From Planctomycetia bacterium (GTDB lineage: Bacteria > Planctomycetota > UBA8108 > SXIK01): DNA of 45,330 bases. Below are positions 1-8,109 of this stretch, piece after piece. The translations under genes and the position numbers were made by a program. The stretch spans positions 1-45,330 of the forward strand of contig SXIK01000214.1 in the NCBI GenBank assembly GCA_005772855.1, written 5' to 3'. Under the pieces are notes generated by a model that saw nothing but the letters and a program-made list of their open reading frames with translations, was not told the DNA's origin and searched no databases. The number at the start of each line of letters is the position of its first letter. The stretch's first letter is position 1.

Positions 1-2
1 AC

Positions 3-425
3 ACCTACGGTCCGCGCATGGATCCACAGGACGGGCGCGTGCTTTCGAACTTCGTGGTGCAGGCCTTGAAGGGTGAGCCCATCACGCTTTACGGAGGTGG
101 GCATCAGACCCGGTCCTTCTGTTACGTCGACGACCTCATTGAGGGCATGATCCGGATGATGGACCAGGAACCAGTCGTGGGTCCGGTCAACCTGGGGAAC
201 CCTCTCGAGATCACGGTGCGGGACCTTGCGGAACGAGTTCTGGCTGCCACGGGGTCGAAGTCCAGGATCGTTGAGCGGCCGCTGCCGAAGGATGATCCGC
301 GACGGCGCCAGCCAGACATCACGCTGGCCAGGAGTTTGCTAGGGTGGGAGCCCCGGGTGTCGCTCGAAGAAGGTCTTTCGCGGACGATTGGCTACTTCCG
401 CTCGGTGCTAGGGCTGGGCGGGTAG
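3..425 (+). CDS. UDP-glucuronate decarboxylase (UDP-xylose synthase), C-terminal part
   Basis: The frame is open from the window edge and stops at 425, so only the last 141 residues are present. It starts with TYGPRM and carries [32 protein letters not shown] and [13 protein letters not shown]. These follow the C-terminal half of UDP-xylose synthase (UXS) enzymes, extended short-chain dehydrogenase/reductases that convert UDP-glucuronate to UDP-xylose in the cytoplasm using bound NAD. The Rossmann fold and the catalytic Tyr-x3-Lys lie outside the window. UDP-xylose normally feeds polysaccharide or LPS glycosylation, which fits the glycolipid genes at the other end of the window. The gene meets the next one tail to tail with no gap. 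A related UDP-sugar epimerase is possible but the QTRSF and NLGNP signatures favour UXS. Confidence 0.85.
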   Translation, partial: TYGPRMDPQDGRVLSNFVVQALKGEPITLYGGGHQTRSFCYVDDLIEGMIRMMDQEPVVGPVNLGNPLEITVRDLAERVLAATGSKSRIVERPLPKDDPRRRQPDITLARSLLGWEPRVSLEEGLSRTIGYFRSVLGLGG

Positions 426-1553
426 TTACTGGCCGCGAAGTCCTGGTCGGGCCAACTGGAGGAAATCGATCGGAAGTTTTGTGCGGCCGTCGATGGCGAG
501 CTCGGATAGCACCTCGCCGAGCACTGAGGTGAACTTGAACCCGTGGCCCGAAAGCCCCGCAGCGAAGGCGAGTCGGGAGTGGGATGGGTGGAGGTCGACG
601 ACGAAGTGCTCGTCGGGGGTCATGGTGTACATACAAACCGAGTGGCGCAGGCGCTCGGACGAAACGCCGCTGAGGTGCTTCGAGAGGAACGAGCGTAGGT
701 CCGCGAGGTCCTGCGGCCGCTCGGCGCGGTCGACCTTGAGCGGGTCCACCACAACGTCACCGCCTGTGTGTTTCGCGGCCTTGAGGCCCGAGCCCTCCAG
801 CTCGGGGAACCCATAAAAGAGGCCCTCGGGAAGCTCGAAAAAGAAGCAGGGTGCGCTCCGATAGTCCTGACTCGTCCGGTGCCAGAAGGCGGCCTTGCGG
901 CGCACCTCGAATCGGACGCCCAGGTCTCGCAAGAGCTCTGGCGCCCAGGCGCCTGCCGTTACGATGAGGCTTGCGGCCCGATAAAGGCCCGATTTCGTGC
1001 GGACCTCGAAGCCATTCCCGTCCGCTCGCCAGCCCTCGACGGCCTCGCCAGAGAGGAGCTCCGCTCCCAGCTGGACCGCCTCGGCGGCGTGAGCTCTGAC
1101 GCATTCCTCGACTCGCAGGTATCCCGCTTGGGGTTCGAAGACCACACGCAGGTCGCCGGGAATGCGGAAACCCGGGAAACGACGTTCTGCCACCCCGGGG
1201 GCAAGCTCCTCGACCTCGAGCGAGTGCAGGCGCGCGCTCTTGAGCACGCCCGGCACGATGACGCCAGCGGGGGGACCCACCTGGAGAAGTCCTGTCTCCC
1301 GGTAGAGGCTTTCGCCCCGTCTTGTCTCAAGCTCTGACCATAGCTCATACGCTCTCTTCAGGAGCGGCACATAGTCGGGATGCTCGAAGTAGGCTTGTCG
1401 GATGATCCGCGTCTCGCCATGCGAGCTACCCTGGTCGTGTCCGGGCGCAAATCGATCGATTCCGAGGGCCCGGACGCCGCGGCGGGCAAGGCTGTAGAGT
1501 GCTGCCGCGCCCACTCCGCCCACACCGAGGACGATGCAGTCAAGGTTTCTCAT
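426..1553 (-). CDS. solA: N-methyl-L-tryptophan/sarcosine oxidase-like FAD enzyme (monomeric, covalent flavin)
   Basis: This 375-residue protein has the usual length of the monomeric sarcosine oxidase / N-methyltryptophan oxidase family, which oxidatively demethylates N-methyl amino acids and yields H2O2 and formaldehyde. The N-terminal dinucleotide motif GVGGVG is at residues 10-15, followed by the family motif SSHGETRIIR at about 43-52. Near the C-terminus VCMYTMTPDEHF holds Cys307, at the position of the Cys that binds FAD covalently in this family. I chose the ATG at 1553 because the Rossmann strand begins directly after it; the upstream in-frame extension of 47 residues is not enzyme-like. 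Family membership is firm; the exact substrate (sarcosine, N-methyltryptophan, pipecolate) cannot be told. The gene ends directly against the UXS-like gene and is divergent from the exported protein at 1887. Confidence 0.85.
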   Translation of the reverse strand: MRNLDCIVLGVGGVGAAALYSLARRGVRALGIDRFAPGHDQGSSHGETRIIRQAYFEHPDYVPLLKRAYELWSELETRRGESLYRETGLLQVGPPAGVIVPGVLKSARLHSLEVEELAPGVAERRFPGFRIPGDLRVVFEPQAGYLRVEECVRAHAAEAVQLGAELLSGEAVEGWRADGNGFEVRTKSGLYRAASLIVTAGAWAPELLRDLGVRFEVRRKAAFWHRTSQDYRSAPCFFFELPEGLFYGFPELEGSGLKAAKHTGGDVVVDPLKVDRAERPQDLADLRSFLSKHLSGVSSERLRHSVCMYTMTPDEHFVVDLHPSHSRLAFAAGLSGHGFKFTSVLGEVLSELAIDGRTKLPIDFLQLARPGLRGQ

Positions 1554-1886
1554 GACTGGAATAGTCGTTGACGGCCTCGAGGCGGTCAAGAGCGCTCTTC
1601 TCCCGCGGCATTCCGGGCCAGGAATGGAAGGATGTGCTCGGTTGATCCGGGCGTAGCGCTGAGTTATAAGAGGCGGCGTGAGAACTTGTCTCAAGGCCTG
1701 AGTTCCAGAGCTTTCTTGCCGATGGCGGCTGCGGGCTCAGCTTTCGCAAACGCGCTGGCAGGAGAGGGACCGGCCGGCTGCTGCTTGTTTAGACGGCTGC
1801 GATTGTTGGCGAAGCGCCTGTTCAGCAACGTAAGAAAAATCGGCAACAATATTTTTCCAAGGTCGACGTTCCCGAGAGGATTGTGT
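1554..1886. other. Divergent intergenic region (333 bp)
   Basis: This lies between the start codons of the amine oxidase (minus) and the FG-GAP protein (plus), so it should hold both promoters. An AT-rich patch at about 1828-1862 (AGAAAAATCGGCAACAATAT) stands out from the GC-rich surroundings and is the likeliest promoter zone for the plus-strand gene. The Shine-Dalgarno GAGAGGA lies at 1874-1880, six bases before ATG 1887. I see no convincing sigma-70 pair, RNA gene or extra coding region. Confidence 0.4.
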
Positions 1887-4799
1887 ATGGTCAAGTTCAC
1901 TTGCAGGCATGGGGTTGCACGGATGGCACTGTGGACACTGGCGGTGATCGGTGCGATCGCCCGGGTGGAACTGGCCGCTCAGAGCTCAAGTGCAAACTGG
2001 ATTCGGCACAGCGGATTCGAGGGGCTGAAGCAGGGAGTCGCCGGTGACTCCGGTGCAAATCTCTATGTCTCGGCCAGGGGGCGCCTTCAGACCATCAACC
2101 GTTGGGACTTGAACCGCGACGGGGAGCTGGACCTCCTGTTCACCCAGGATCACAACAGTGTCTACACTCCCGATTCGTTGATTTACTGGGGTGGGGACGA
2201 TGGCTACCGTTCGTTACTGCCGGAAATGTGGAAGCTTCGGGCTCCCTTTTCGCTTCTCGGCTACGTCGAGCAGGCAAGCAGCCGCATATCGCGCCTCCCC
2301 AGCGCAGGGGGGGGGCGATGCCAGATAGCTGACCTCAACCTTGATGGCTACCTCGATATCGTCTTTGGCAACTACATGCACAACTACCGCACGGACCAGG
2401 CCGCTTACATCTACTGGGGGAGTGCCCAGGGATTCAAAGCGACAAATCGGCTGGAGCTGCCGGCCTTGCTCGCAGGCGGCGTGGCGGTGGGCGACTTGAA
2501 CGGTGATGGCCTGCCGGAGGTGGTGCTCGCGAACCATGGTGATGAGGTCGGCGAGCACCATGAATATGGCCGCCATCTGGAGTCCTATATCTACTGGGGT
2601 AATTTGAACGGGTACGAAGTTTCGCGGCGCTCGTCGATTCCGACCATCAGCGCGGCTGACGTTGCGGTGGGGGACTTCAACGGCGATGGATCTCCAGACC
2701 TGGCCTTCCTGAACAGCAACCGGCAGGAGCAGAGTGTATTTGTTTACCGTGGAGATGGGAAAGGGGACTTTGGCGAGCGGCGGCGGCAAGTGCTATCGCG
2801 CGCCGAGATGCGTCTGAGCGCGGTCGTGAAGGGCTCATCCACGGGGAGCGCCGCAATGAAGACATTGCTCGCGGCCGAGCTGAACGGCGACAAGTTCACC
2901 GACCTCGTGGTGGGCGGGACAAGCCATGCCGTGGTCTTTTCGGGATCGGCGCGCGGCCTGGAGGCCGAAGGGACAGTCGATTTGCCAGCCAAGAATTGTA
3001 CGGGAATGGACGCCGCGGATCTGAACCGCGATGGGCACGTGGACCTGATCCTTGCCAACGAAGGCACCGATCAAGAGGCGCCACCCCCATCGAGTATCTA
3101 CTGGGGCTCAGCTCAGGGTTACAGCGCCGAGCGGCGCCTGGATCTGCCGACCTACGGGGCTGCGGCCGTCAAGGTGGCCGATCTGAACCAGGACGGTCTC
3201 CTCGATATTCTGTTCGGAAACGCTCACGATTTTGAAAGTCAGGATGTCCCCTCGTACATCTACTGGGGGGGGGCGAATGGGTTTGCGAGCCATCTTCGGA
3301 CGGATCTGCAGGGATTTGGGGTCATCGGCTGTGGGGTGGCCGATCTGAACCGTGACGGCAAGCCCGATATCTTGCTGGTCAGCCACGTCAGCGGTTCGGG
3401 CGTCCTTCCATCGCCCATCTTCTGGGGAAACAGGGATCACTACTATTCGAGCGCTTCCGTCTCCCTCCTCGAGCCAGGCGGCAACATGAAATACAGTGTG
3501 GCCGACCTGGATGACGATGGCTATCCGGACATCGTGTTCCTGCAGGAGAAAAAAACCTTCGTGTGGTGGGGTAGCCCCGCGGGTTACAAAAAGGAGAACA
3601 GGACTTGCTTGCCCTTCGAGTCGCCCCTGAGCCATTGTGTTGCTGACCTCAACCGCGACGGGCATCTCGACATTATCCTTGTTGTTGTGGCAGCCCCGGG
3701 GGACAAGCGAGCCAGGGCGCTCATCGTATGGGGGAATGCGGATCGTCTCCAGGGAGTGCGGACCAGCGAGCTGCAGCTGTCAGGGCCCATCCTGGAATCG
3801 AACATGGTTGCAGACTTGAACAAGGACGGCTACCTCGACTTGATTTTCCCCGTCTGCGGTTGCGAGAACTCCGAGATTTGGTGGGGAAGCAGCGAGGGGT
3901 ACAAGCCCGAGAAGGTCACGCAACTGAGAACCCACGACCCTCCCCACGCCCTGGCCGCCGATCTGGACGCCGATGGTTGGCTGGACGTTGTCTTCACAAG
4001 TGGCCGCACGGTGAGCCAAAGTGCTGATTTGCAGGGGATCATCTACTGGGGTGGCCCGGAAGGTTACTCGGCGAAGGCGCAGACGCGATTTGAGGGATTC
4101 ACGAGTTTGGATGCGACAGTGGCGGACCTGAACCGGGATGGGCATCTGGACCTTGCCATCACCAATTACAAGTCGGATGTCACCCGCGAGCTTCCAGCCA
4201 TGATCTACTGGGGAGATGGGAGCCGCAACTTTGGCAATGGGAGGCGCACACTTCTCGAGGCGCATTCCTCCTCGGCGATCGACTCCCTGGACCTGAACCG
4301 GGATGGCTGGGTGGATCTGGTGGTCTCCAACCACCAGCGGTATTTCGACCATGCGGAGTCGGGTACCTACATCTACTGGGGGAGCGACAGGGGCTTTTCT
4401 CCCTTGAATCGGAAGCAGGTTCCGACGATTGGCGTACACCTCGATGCGATGGTGGATGCCGGAAATATCTACACCCGCAAGTACGAGTGGCATTATGTTT
4501 CGCCGCCGATCGAGGCTCCGAAAAACACGAGTTTCGCGCGGATGGAATGGAAAGCCGAGACTGAGTTTGGAACCGGCGTGAAGTTCCAGGTGCGCAGCGC
4601 CTCGACACGCGACGGGTTGGAGAAGGCCGCCTGGTCCGGGCCGGCCGGGGCGACCTCCTTCTACACGTCCTCGGGAGCCCGCTTGACCAGTCCGGGGCGG
4701 GAGCATGGCTGGCTTGAATATCGAGCCGTTCTCTTTTCGCCCGATGGAGGGAATTCTCCCCTTCTGACCGAGGTGGCCGTGGAGTGCGTTCCCAGGTGA
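1887..4799 (+). CDS. Exported FG-GAP/VCBS repeat beta-propeller protein
   Basis: This 970-residue protein has an N-terminal signal peptide (hydrophobic stretch ALWTLAVIGAIA, then Ala-rich up to about residue 30). It is then built almost entirely of repeats of about 55-65 residues with the pattern DLNRDGxxDLxxxN followed by YIYWGxxxGY. Each DxNxDGxxD loop is a calcium-binding FG-GAP/VCBS motif, and such repeats fold as beta-propeller blades. The last ~110 residues (from about KYEWHYVSPPIEAP) differ and look like a beta-sandwich domain found at the end of similar proteins. There is no dockerin-like tail, unlike the other three FG-GAP proteins here. The start is fixed by GAGAGGA six bases upstream and by the signal peptide; the same frame is open back to 1632 but that extension is not signal-like. 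Role unknown; probably extracellular adhesion, binding or scaffold. Confidence 0.85.
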   Translation: MVKFTCRHGVARMALWTLAVIGAIARVELAAQSSSANWIRHSGFEGLKQGVAGDSGANLYVSARGRLQTINRWDLNRDGELDLLFTQDHNSVYTPDSLIYWGGDDGYRSLLPEMWKLRAPFSLLGYVEQASSRISRLPSAGGGRCQIADLNLDGYLDIVFGNYMHNYRTDQAAYIYWGSAQGFKATNRLELPALLAGGVAVGDLNGDGLPEVVLANHGDEVGEHHEYGRHLESYIYWGNLNGYEVSRRSSIPTISAADVAVGDFNGDGSPDLAFLNSNRQEQSVFVYRGDGKGDFGERRRQVLSRAEMRLSAVVKGSSTGSAAMKTLLAAELNGDKFTDLVVGGTSHAVVFSGSARGLEAEGTVDLPAKNCTGMDAADLNRDGHVDLILANEGTDQEAPPPSSIYWGSAQGYSAERRLDLPTYGAAAVKVADLNQDGLLDILFGNAHDFESQDVPSYIYWGGANGFASHLRTDLQGFGVIGCGVADLNRDGKPDILLVSHVSGSGVLPSPIFWGNRDHYYSSASVSLLEPGGNMKYSVADLDDDGYPDIVFLQEKKTFVWWGSPAGYKKENRTCLPFESPLSHCVADLNRDGHLDIILVVVAAPGDKRARALIVWGNADRLQGVRTSELQLSGPILESNMVADLNKDGYLDLIFPVCGCENSEIWWGSSEGYKPEKVTQLRTHDPPHALAADLDADGWLDVVFTSGRTVSQSADLQGIIYWGGPEGYSAKAQTRFEGFTSLDATVADLNRDGHLDLAITNYKSDVTRELPAMIYWGDGSRNFGNGRRTLLEAHSSSAIDSLDLNRDGWVDLVVSNHQRYFDHAESGTYIYWGSDRGFSPLNRKQVPTIGVHLDAMVDAGNIYTRKYEWHYVSPPIEAPKNTSFARMEWKAETEFGTGVKFQVRSASTRDGLEKAAWSGPAGATSFYTSSGARLTSPGREHGWLEYRAVLFSPDGGNSPLLTEVAVECVPR

Positions 4800-4851
4800 A
4801 CCCATTCAGACAGTCCCGGTAAAACGGGTGAAGAAACTCTCATGCTCCGCG

Positions 4852-4877
4852 TGGCCAGGATGGGGACCTCCTGGCCA
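4852..4877 (+). other. Perfect hairpin downstream of the FG-GAP gene
   Basis: TGGCCAGGA at 4852-4860 is exactly complementary to TCCTGGCCA at 4869-4877, giving a 9-bp stem with an 8-base loop, 52 bp past the stop codon at 4799. No T-run follows on either strand, so it is not a canonical intrinsic terminator. It may stabilise the mRNA end, assist Rho, or be a decayed piece of the adjacent repeat. Confidence 0.45.
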
Positions 4878-4966
4878 AAGCCTCCCAGACCATCGGCGCC
4901 GGAGGGACGCCACCAGACGGCCGGCACGGGGGGCTTCCTCCCCCGCGCGGAGTATACAACCTGTAC

Positions 4967-5356
4967 ATACCGCACGCGGGCAGTGATGAGACCTTTTGCA
5001 GCCTGCGAAAGGTTGCGGCTGCTCGCGCCAGAGGCGCCCGGCGCCCATCAGGCGCCGAGGAGGGGGTTTGCGGCGAGCTGGCGGAGCCGTAAACGGCTCG
5101 GAGGGAGCCGGCGCCAGCGAGAGCTGGCGGCTCCCGAGAGCCTGGCCCGGAGGCGCACGCGCAGCGTGCGACCGGAGGGGCCGCGTGTCGTTGTTGCCTC
5201 CGCCCTCGCTCCACCCTCGCTCCACCCTCGCTCCGCTCGGAGGCGAGCCGTCGTGGGGGAGGGTCCGCCTCCCCCACCAGCAGAAACGAGCAGCAGACTT
5301 GAGATGGTCCTCCTCTGCCCATTCGGAATGTCTTACGTGTGGGCGCGCGAGGTATA
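4967..5356 (+). repeat. TATACC-ended dispersed repeat, copy A (390 bp, with hairpin module)
   Basis: The left end (TACCGCACGCGGGCAGTGAT) and right end (GTGTGGGCGCGCGAGGTATA) match copies B and C closely. The two termini are imperfect inverted repeats of each other: about 13 of 17 positions agree when the right end is read as its complement, using the left end of copy C. Inside are a 5' block (about 4967-5064) rich in GGCGCC palindromes, an extra module (about 5066-5180) absent from copy C, three tandem 11-mers CCCTCGCTCC(A/G) at 5203-5235, and a conserved 3' block (about 5281-5356). Open frames through it are shared with copy C only because the DNA is repeated; I take it as non-coding. It fills most of the 660-bp gap before the gene at 5460. 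The rest of the gap (4800-4966) holds the hairpin at 4852 and a TIR-like CCCGCGCGGAGTATA at 4942-4956. Confidence 0.85.
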
Positions 5357-5459
5357 ACTTCACTTTGCCCCGTGGCGCACCTCGCCCCCTGCAAGTATTC
5401 TTGCAGTCCCAGAGAAGTGTCTGTTGAAACCAGAAACAAGCTTGAGGACTCTTGACCTT

Positions 5460-7919
5460 ATGGGCAATTGTGCGCCTCGATTCGCCGGTTCGATCGGCTG
5501 GTTTTTCTGCTGGATTCTCACAGCAACGCCAGTCGCACGGTCACAGGAACAACCCGTTTTTCCCCGACCCGTGCTGATCCCGGTCGAGGCTTCTCCTGGC
5601 GCCATGATCGCTGGCGACTGGAATGGCGATGGGCGCCTCGATTTGGCCGTCCTCCATCCCTCCTCGGGCAAGCTGGGCGTGCTCCTTCACAAGGGACCTG
5701 GAAATTCTGAAGCCCCTCTGGCAAGGCCCCAAATGTTCCCGGTAGGCTTGAGTCCGCTCTCCGTGGATGCCGGAGACCTGGACGGGACGAATGGCCCCGA
5801 TCTGTTCGAGGTCTCGAGCGGTTCAGGTACTGTCGGAGTGCTGCTCAATCGCGGCGACGGGACTTTCCTCGTCGGGAAGACTCTCGATGTCGGCCTGAGC
5901 CCTCGTGTCGGCCGGCTCCTCGACCTTGATTCCGACGGCCGACTGGACGCCGTGGTCGGCACTGCAAAGTCCAGGGAGCTCCAGGTCTACCTCGGCGATG
6001 GACAGGGCAGTTTCGCGAGGCAGCGTGGGGTCCAGCTTGGCGGAAACCCGCACGCGCTCGCTGTCGAGGACTTCGACGGCGATGGCATCATCGACGTCAC
6101 TGCCGTCTATGCCAACAGCGAGGTGGGAGGTGTTCAGTGGCTTGGAGGGATCGGCAACGGTACGTTCAAACGCCCCATCACGACATCCCTCGAGAAGGTC
6201 GACTTCGCCGTTCCGCGTCTGGTGGCCCCTGGCGATTTTGATGGTGACGGCCTCGTCGACTTGGGCATTGTGACCGACAACGCGCTTCTCCTCAGTCTGA
6301 GGTTTCGACGTGGCGACGACTTCGTCGTCTCGCTCGTCGGCAAGGTACCGGCGACGAGCTTGGAATTTGTCCGGGCCGTGGACTTTGATGCGAGTGGACG
6401 CCTCGACCTCACCACTCCCCTGCAAGTTCCGGGCGGAAATGGGGTCAGGATCTGGAAGGGCGAGCCAGAGGCAAAGTTCTCTTTCCTGGGAGATGTGCTC
6501 GTGGGTGGACCGCTTCGTGACGCGCTTTGGGTCGATATCGACAGCGACGGCACGCTGGACCTCGTCGGCTCGCAACCCCGACCGGAGGGAGTCCTCGTCG
6601 TGCGGGGCACCGGCCCCGGCCGCCTGGGCGTTCGAGCCACCGTGGACCTGGAGACCACACCCAGAACGCTCAAATTGGTTGAGCTTGACGGAGACTCAGT
6701 CCTGGAGATCCTCGCCGTCAGCGCGAACTCGGTCCACTTCGTGCGCGCAGCCCAGGCGGGGGGCTTCGCACGATTTGCGCGCCAAGAATTTCCCGGCCGC
6801 GCCTTCGAGGACGCGGCCGTGTTGAGCCTCGCCGAGGGCAACCGATTCGCCCTGGCCCTCCTCGACCTGGCCCGCGAGGAGGTCGTCGTGCTGCCGCTCG
6901 GACCCGCCGGCCCGGCCGGTAATCCAGTAACCCTGGCGGCGGGAGATCTGCCCCGCAAGCTGGCGGTCGCGGACCTCGACGGCGACGGATCCAGCGACCT
7001 CGCAATCTCCCACGCTGGTGACTCCGGGCTGCGAATTTTCCTCCAGCCTGTAGCCGAGGGAGCTTCAAAGCGGAGACTCGACGTTGAGGTTAGCGGTGCG
7101 CAGACCGCACTCGACGCGGGCGACCTCGACGGCGATGGCCTCGCCGACTTGGTCCTGGGAACAAGAACGGAGATCGTGCTGCTCCTGAACCAGGGCAGAG
7201 GCAAGAGCTACCGGAGCCTTGCGATCGATGGCTTTTTCGCTCCACAGCAAATCACCATGTTTGGCGCAGAGCGCGGCACGCCCGCCGACCTCGCGATCGC
7301 GACCGGCGAGAAGGTCGTGGTGCTTCGCAGGCCTGCCGTGGAGGCAGCACCGAGAAGCGAGGAGATCCGCTTTCGGAACAGGGTCGAGACGATCGCAGTC
7401 GCTGACGTGACCGGCGACAGCGAACCGGATCTCCTGAGCGCTGTCAAGGACTTCGTGCTCCTCAGCCGCGGCGTTCCCGAGGGCAACTTCGCCGAGCCCG
7501 AGAGCTATCCGGTCGGCTCATCCCCGAGGGGCATCGCGGTGGGTGTCCTCCATCCAGACGGAGGCATCGATTGCACGACTGCCGACTCCGGATCCAGAGG
7601 GCTCTCGATCTTGCACGGGACCGCGCGTCTGTCCCCTCAACCGGGAACATTTCGGCGAGGTGATTCCGACGGAAGCGGGCGTGTGTTGATCACCGACTCC
7701 GTGATCACTCTCCTGTGGCTCTTTCGCGGCGGATTGCCACCTGTTTGCGTTGACGCCGCTGACGTTAACGATTCGGGCGACGTGAACGTCAGCGATGTCG
7801 TTGGCACGCTCGAGTTTCTTTTCCGCAGCGGCCCCCCACCGGCCCCACCGGGCCCCACCCAGTGTGGCCCGGACGTCAAGGCCGACGATCTGCCGCGCTG
7901 CACTGAAGCAGGGTGTTGA
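5460..7919 (+). CDS. Exported FG-GAP/VCBS protein with dockerin-like C-terminal tail
   Basis: The protein has about 819 residues: a signal peptide (hydrophobic SIGWFFCWILTA, likely cleaved near ARSQEQ), then about a dozen FG-GAP/VCBS blades with motifs such as DWNGDGRLDLAV, DLDGDGSSDLAI and DLDGDGLADLVL. The last ~85 residues hold two EF-hand-like calcium loops, DSDGSGRVLITD and DVNDSGDVNVSD, each followed by a hydrophobic helix ending LF, as in dockerins. They are followed by a Pro-rich linker and CGPDVKADDLPRC. The ATG at 5460 gives the more typical signal peptide. A TTG at 5424 preceded by AGAGAAG is an alternative that adds 12 residues. Repeat copy A ends about 100 bp upstream, so its 3' end lies in or near the promoter. 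Probably a secreted or cell-surface protein; ligand unknown. Confidence 0.85.
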   Translation: MGNCAPRFAGSIGWFFCWILTATPVARSQEQPVFPRPVLIPVEASPGAMIAGDWNGDGRLDLAVLHPSSGKLGVLLHKGPGNSEAPLARPQMFPVGLSPLSVDAGDLDGTNGPDLFEVSSGSGTVGVLLNRGDGTFLVGKTLDVGLSPRVGRLLDLDSDGRLDAVVGTAKSRELQVYLGDGQGSFARQRGVQLGGNPHALAVEDFDGDGIIDVTAVYANSEVGGVQWLGGIGNGTFKRPITTSLEKVDFAVPRLVAPGDFDGDGLVDLGIVTDNALLLSLRFRRGDDFVVSLVGKVPATSLEFVRAVDFDASGRLDLTTPLQVPGGNGVRIWKGEPEAKFSFLGDVLVGGPLRDALWVDIDSDGTLDLVGSQPRPEGVLVVRGTGPGRLGVRATVDLETTPRTLKLVELDGDSVLEILAVSANSVHFVRAAQAGGFARFARQEFPGRAFEDAAVLSLAEGNRFALALLDLAREEVVVLPLGPAGPAGNPVTLAAGDLPRKLAVADLDGDGSSDLAISHAGDSGLRIFLQPVAEGASKRRLDVEVSGAQTALDAGDLDGDGLADLVLGTRTEIVLLLNQGRGKSYRSLAIDGFFAPQQITMFGAERGTPADLAIATGEKVVVLRRPAVEAAPRSEEIRFRNRVETIAVADVTGDSEPDLLSAVKDFVLLSRGVPEGNFAEPESYPVGSSPRGIAVGVLHPDGGIDCTTADSGSRGLSILHGTARLSPQPGTFRRGDSDGSGRVLITDSVITLLWLFRGGLPPVCVDAADVNDSGDVNVSDVVGTLEFLFRSGPPPAPPGPTQCGPDVKADDLPRCTEAGC

Positions 7920-8109
7920 CGGCCCTGGACTCCTCCGGGTGACACAGGGTCGTCTTCCTGGCGATGAGTTTGCGGCTCGAAGTGATGCCAGCATGGCGTG
8001 TCACTTCTAGACCACAGTTTATTTCTTGCGGGGTCCGGGGACAGGGTGTCTTCTATTTCCTTGCTTGCGGCGTGAAGTCACAGCGGGACCCGTCTGGAGG
8101 CGGCAGAGC

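Noticed and set aside
1887-4799. Calmodulin-like EF-hand or RTX toxin identity for the DxNxDG repeats
   Set aside because: Repeat length of about 55-65 residues and the IYWG/GY pairing are those of FG-GAP/VCBS propeller blades, not of RTX nonapeptides or EF-hand pairs.
3780-4805. Minus-strand open frame of 341 codons opposite the first FG-GAP gene
   Set aside because: Periodic repeats in the real gene give periodic antisense peptides (for example VQVRH and VDHG patterns); there is no start signal or domain.
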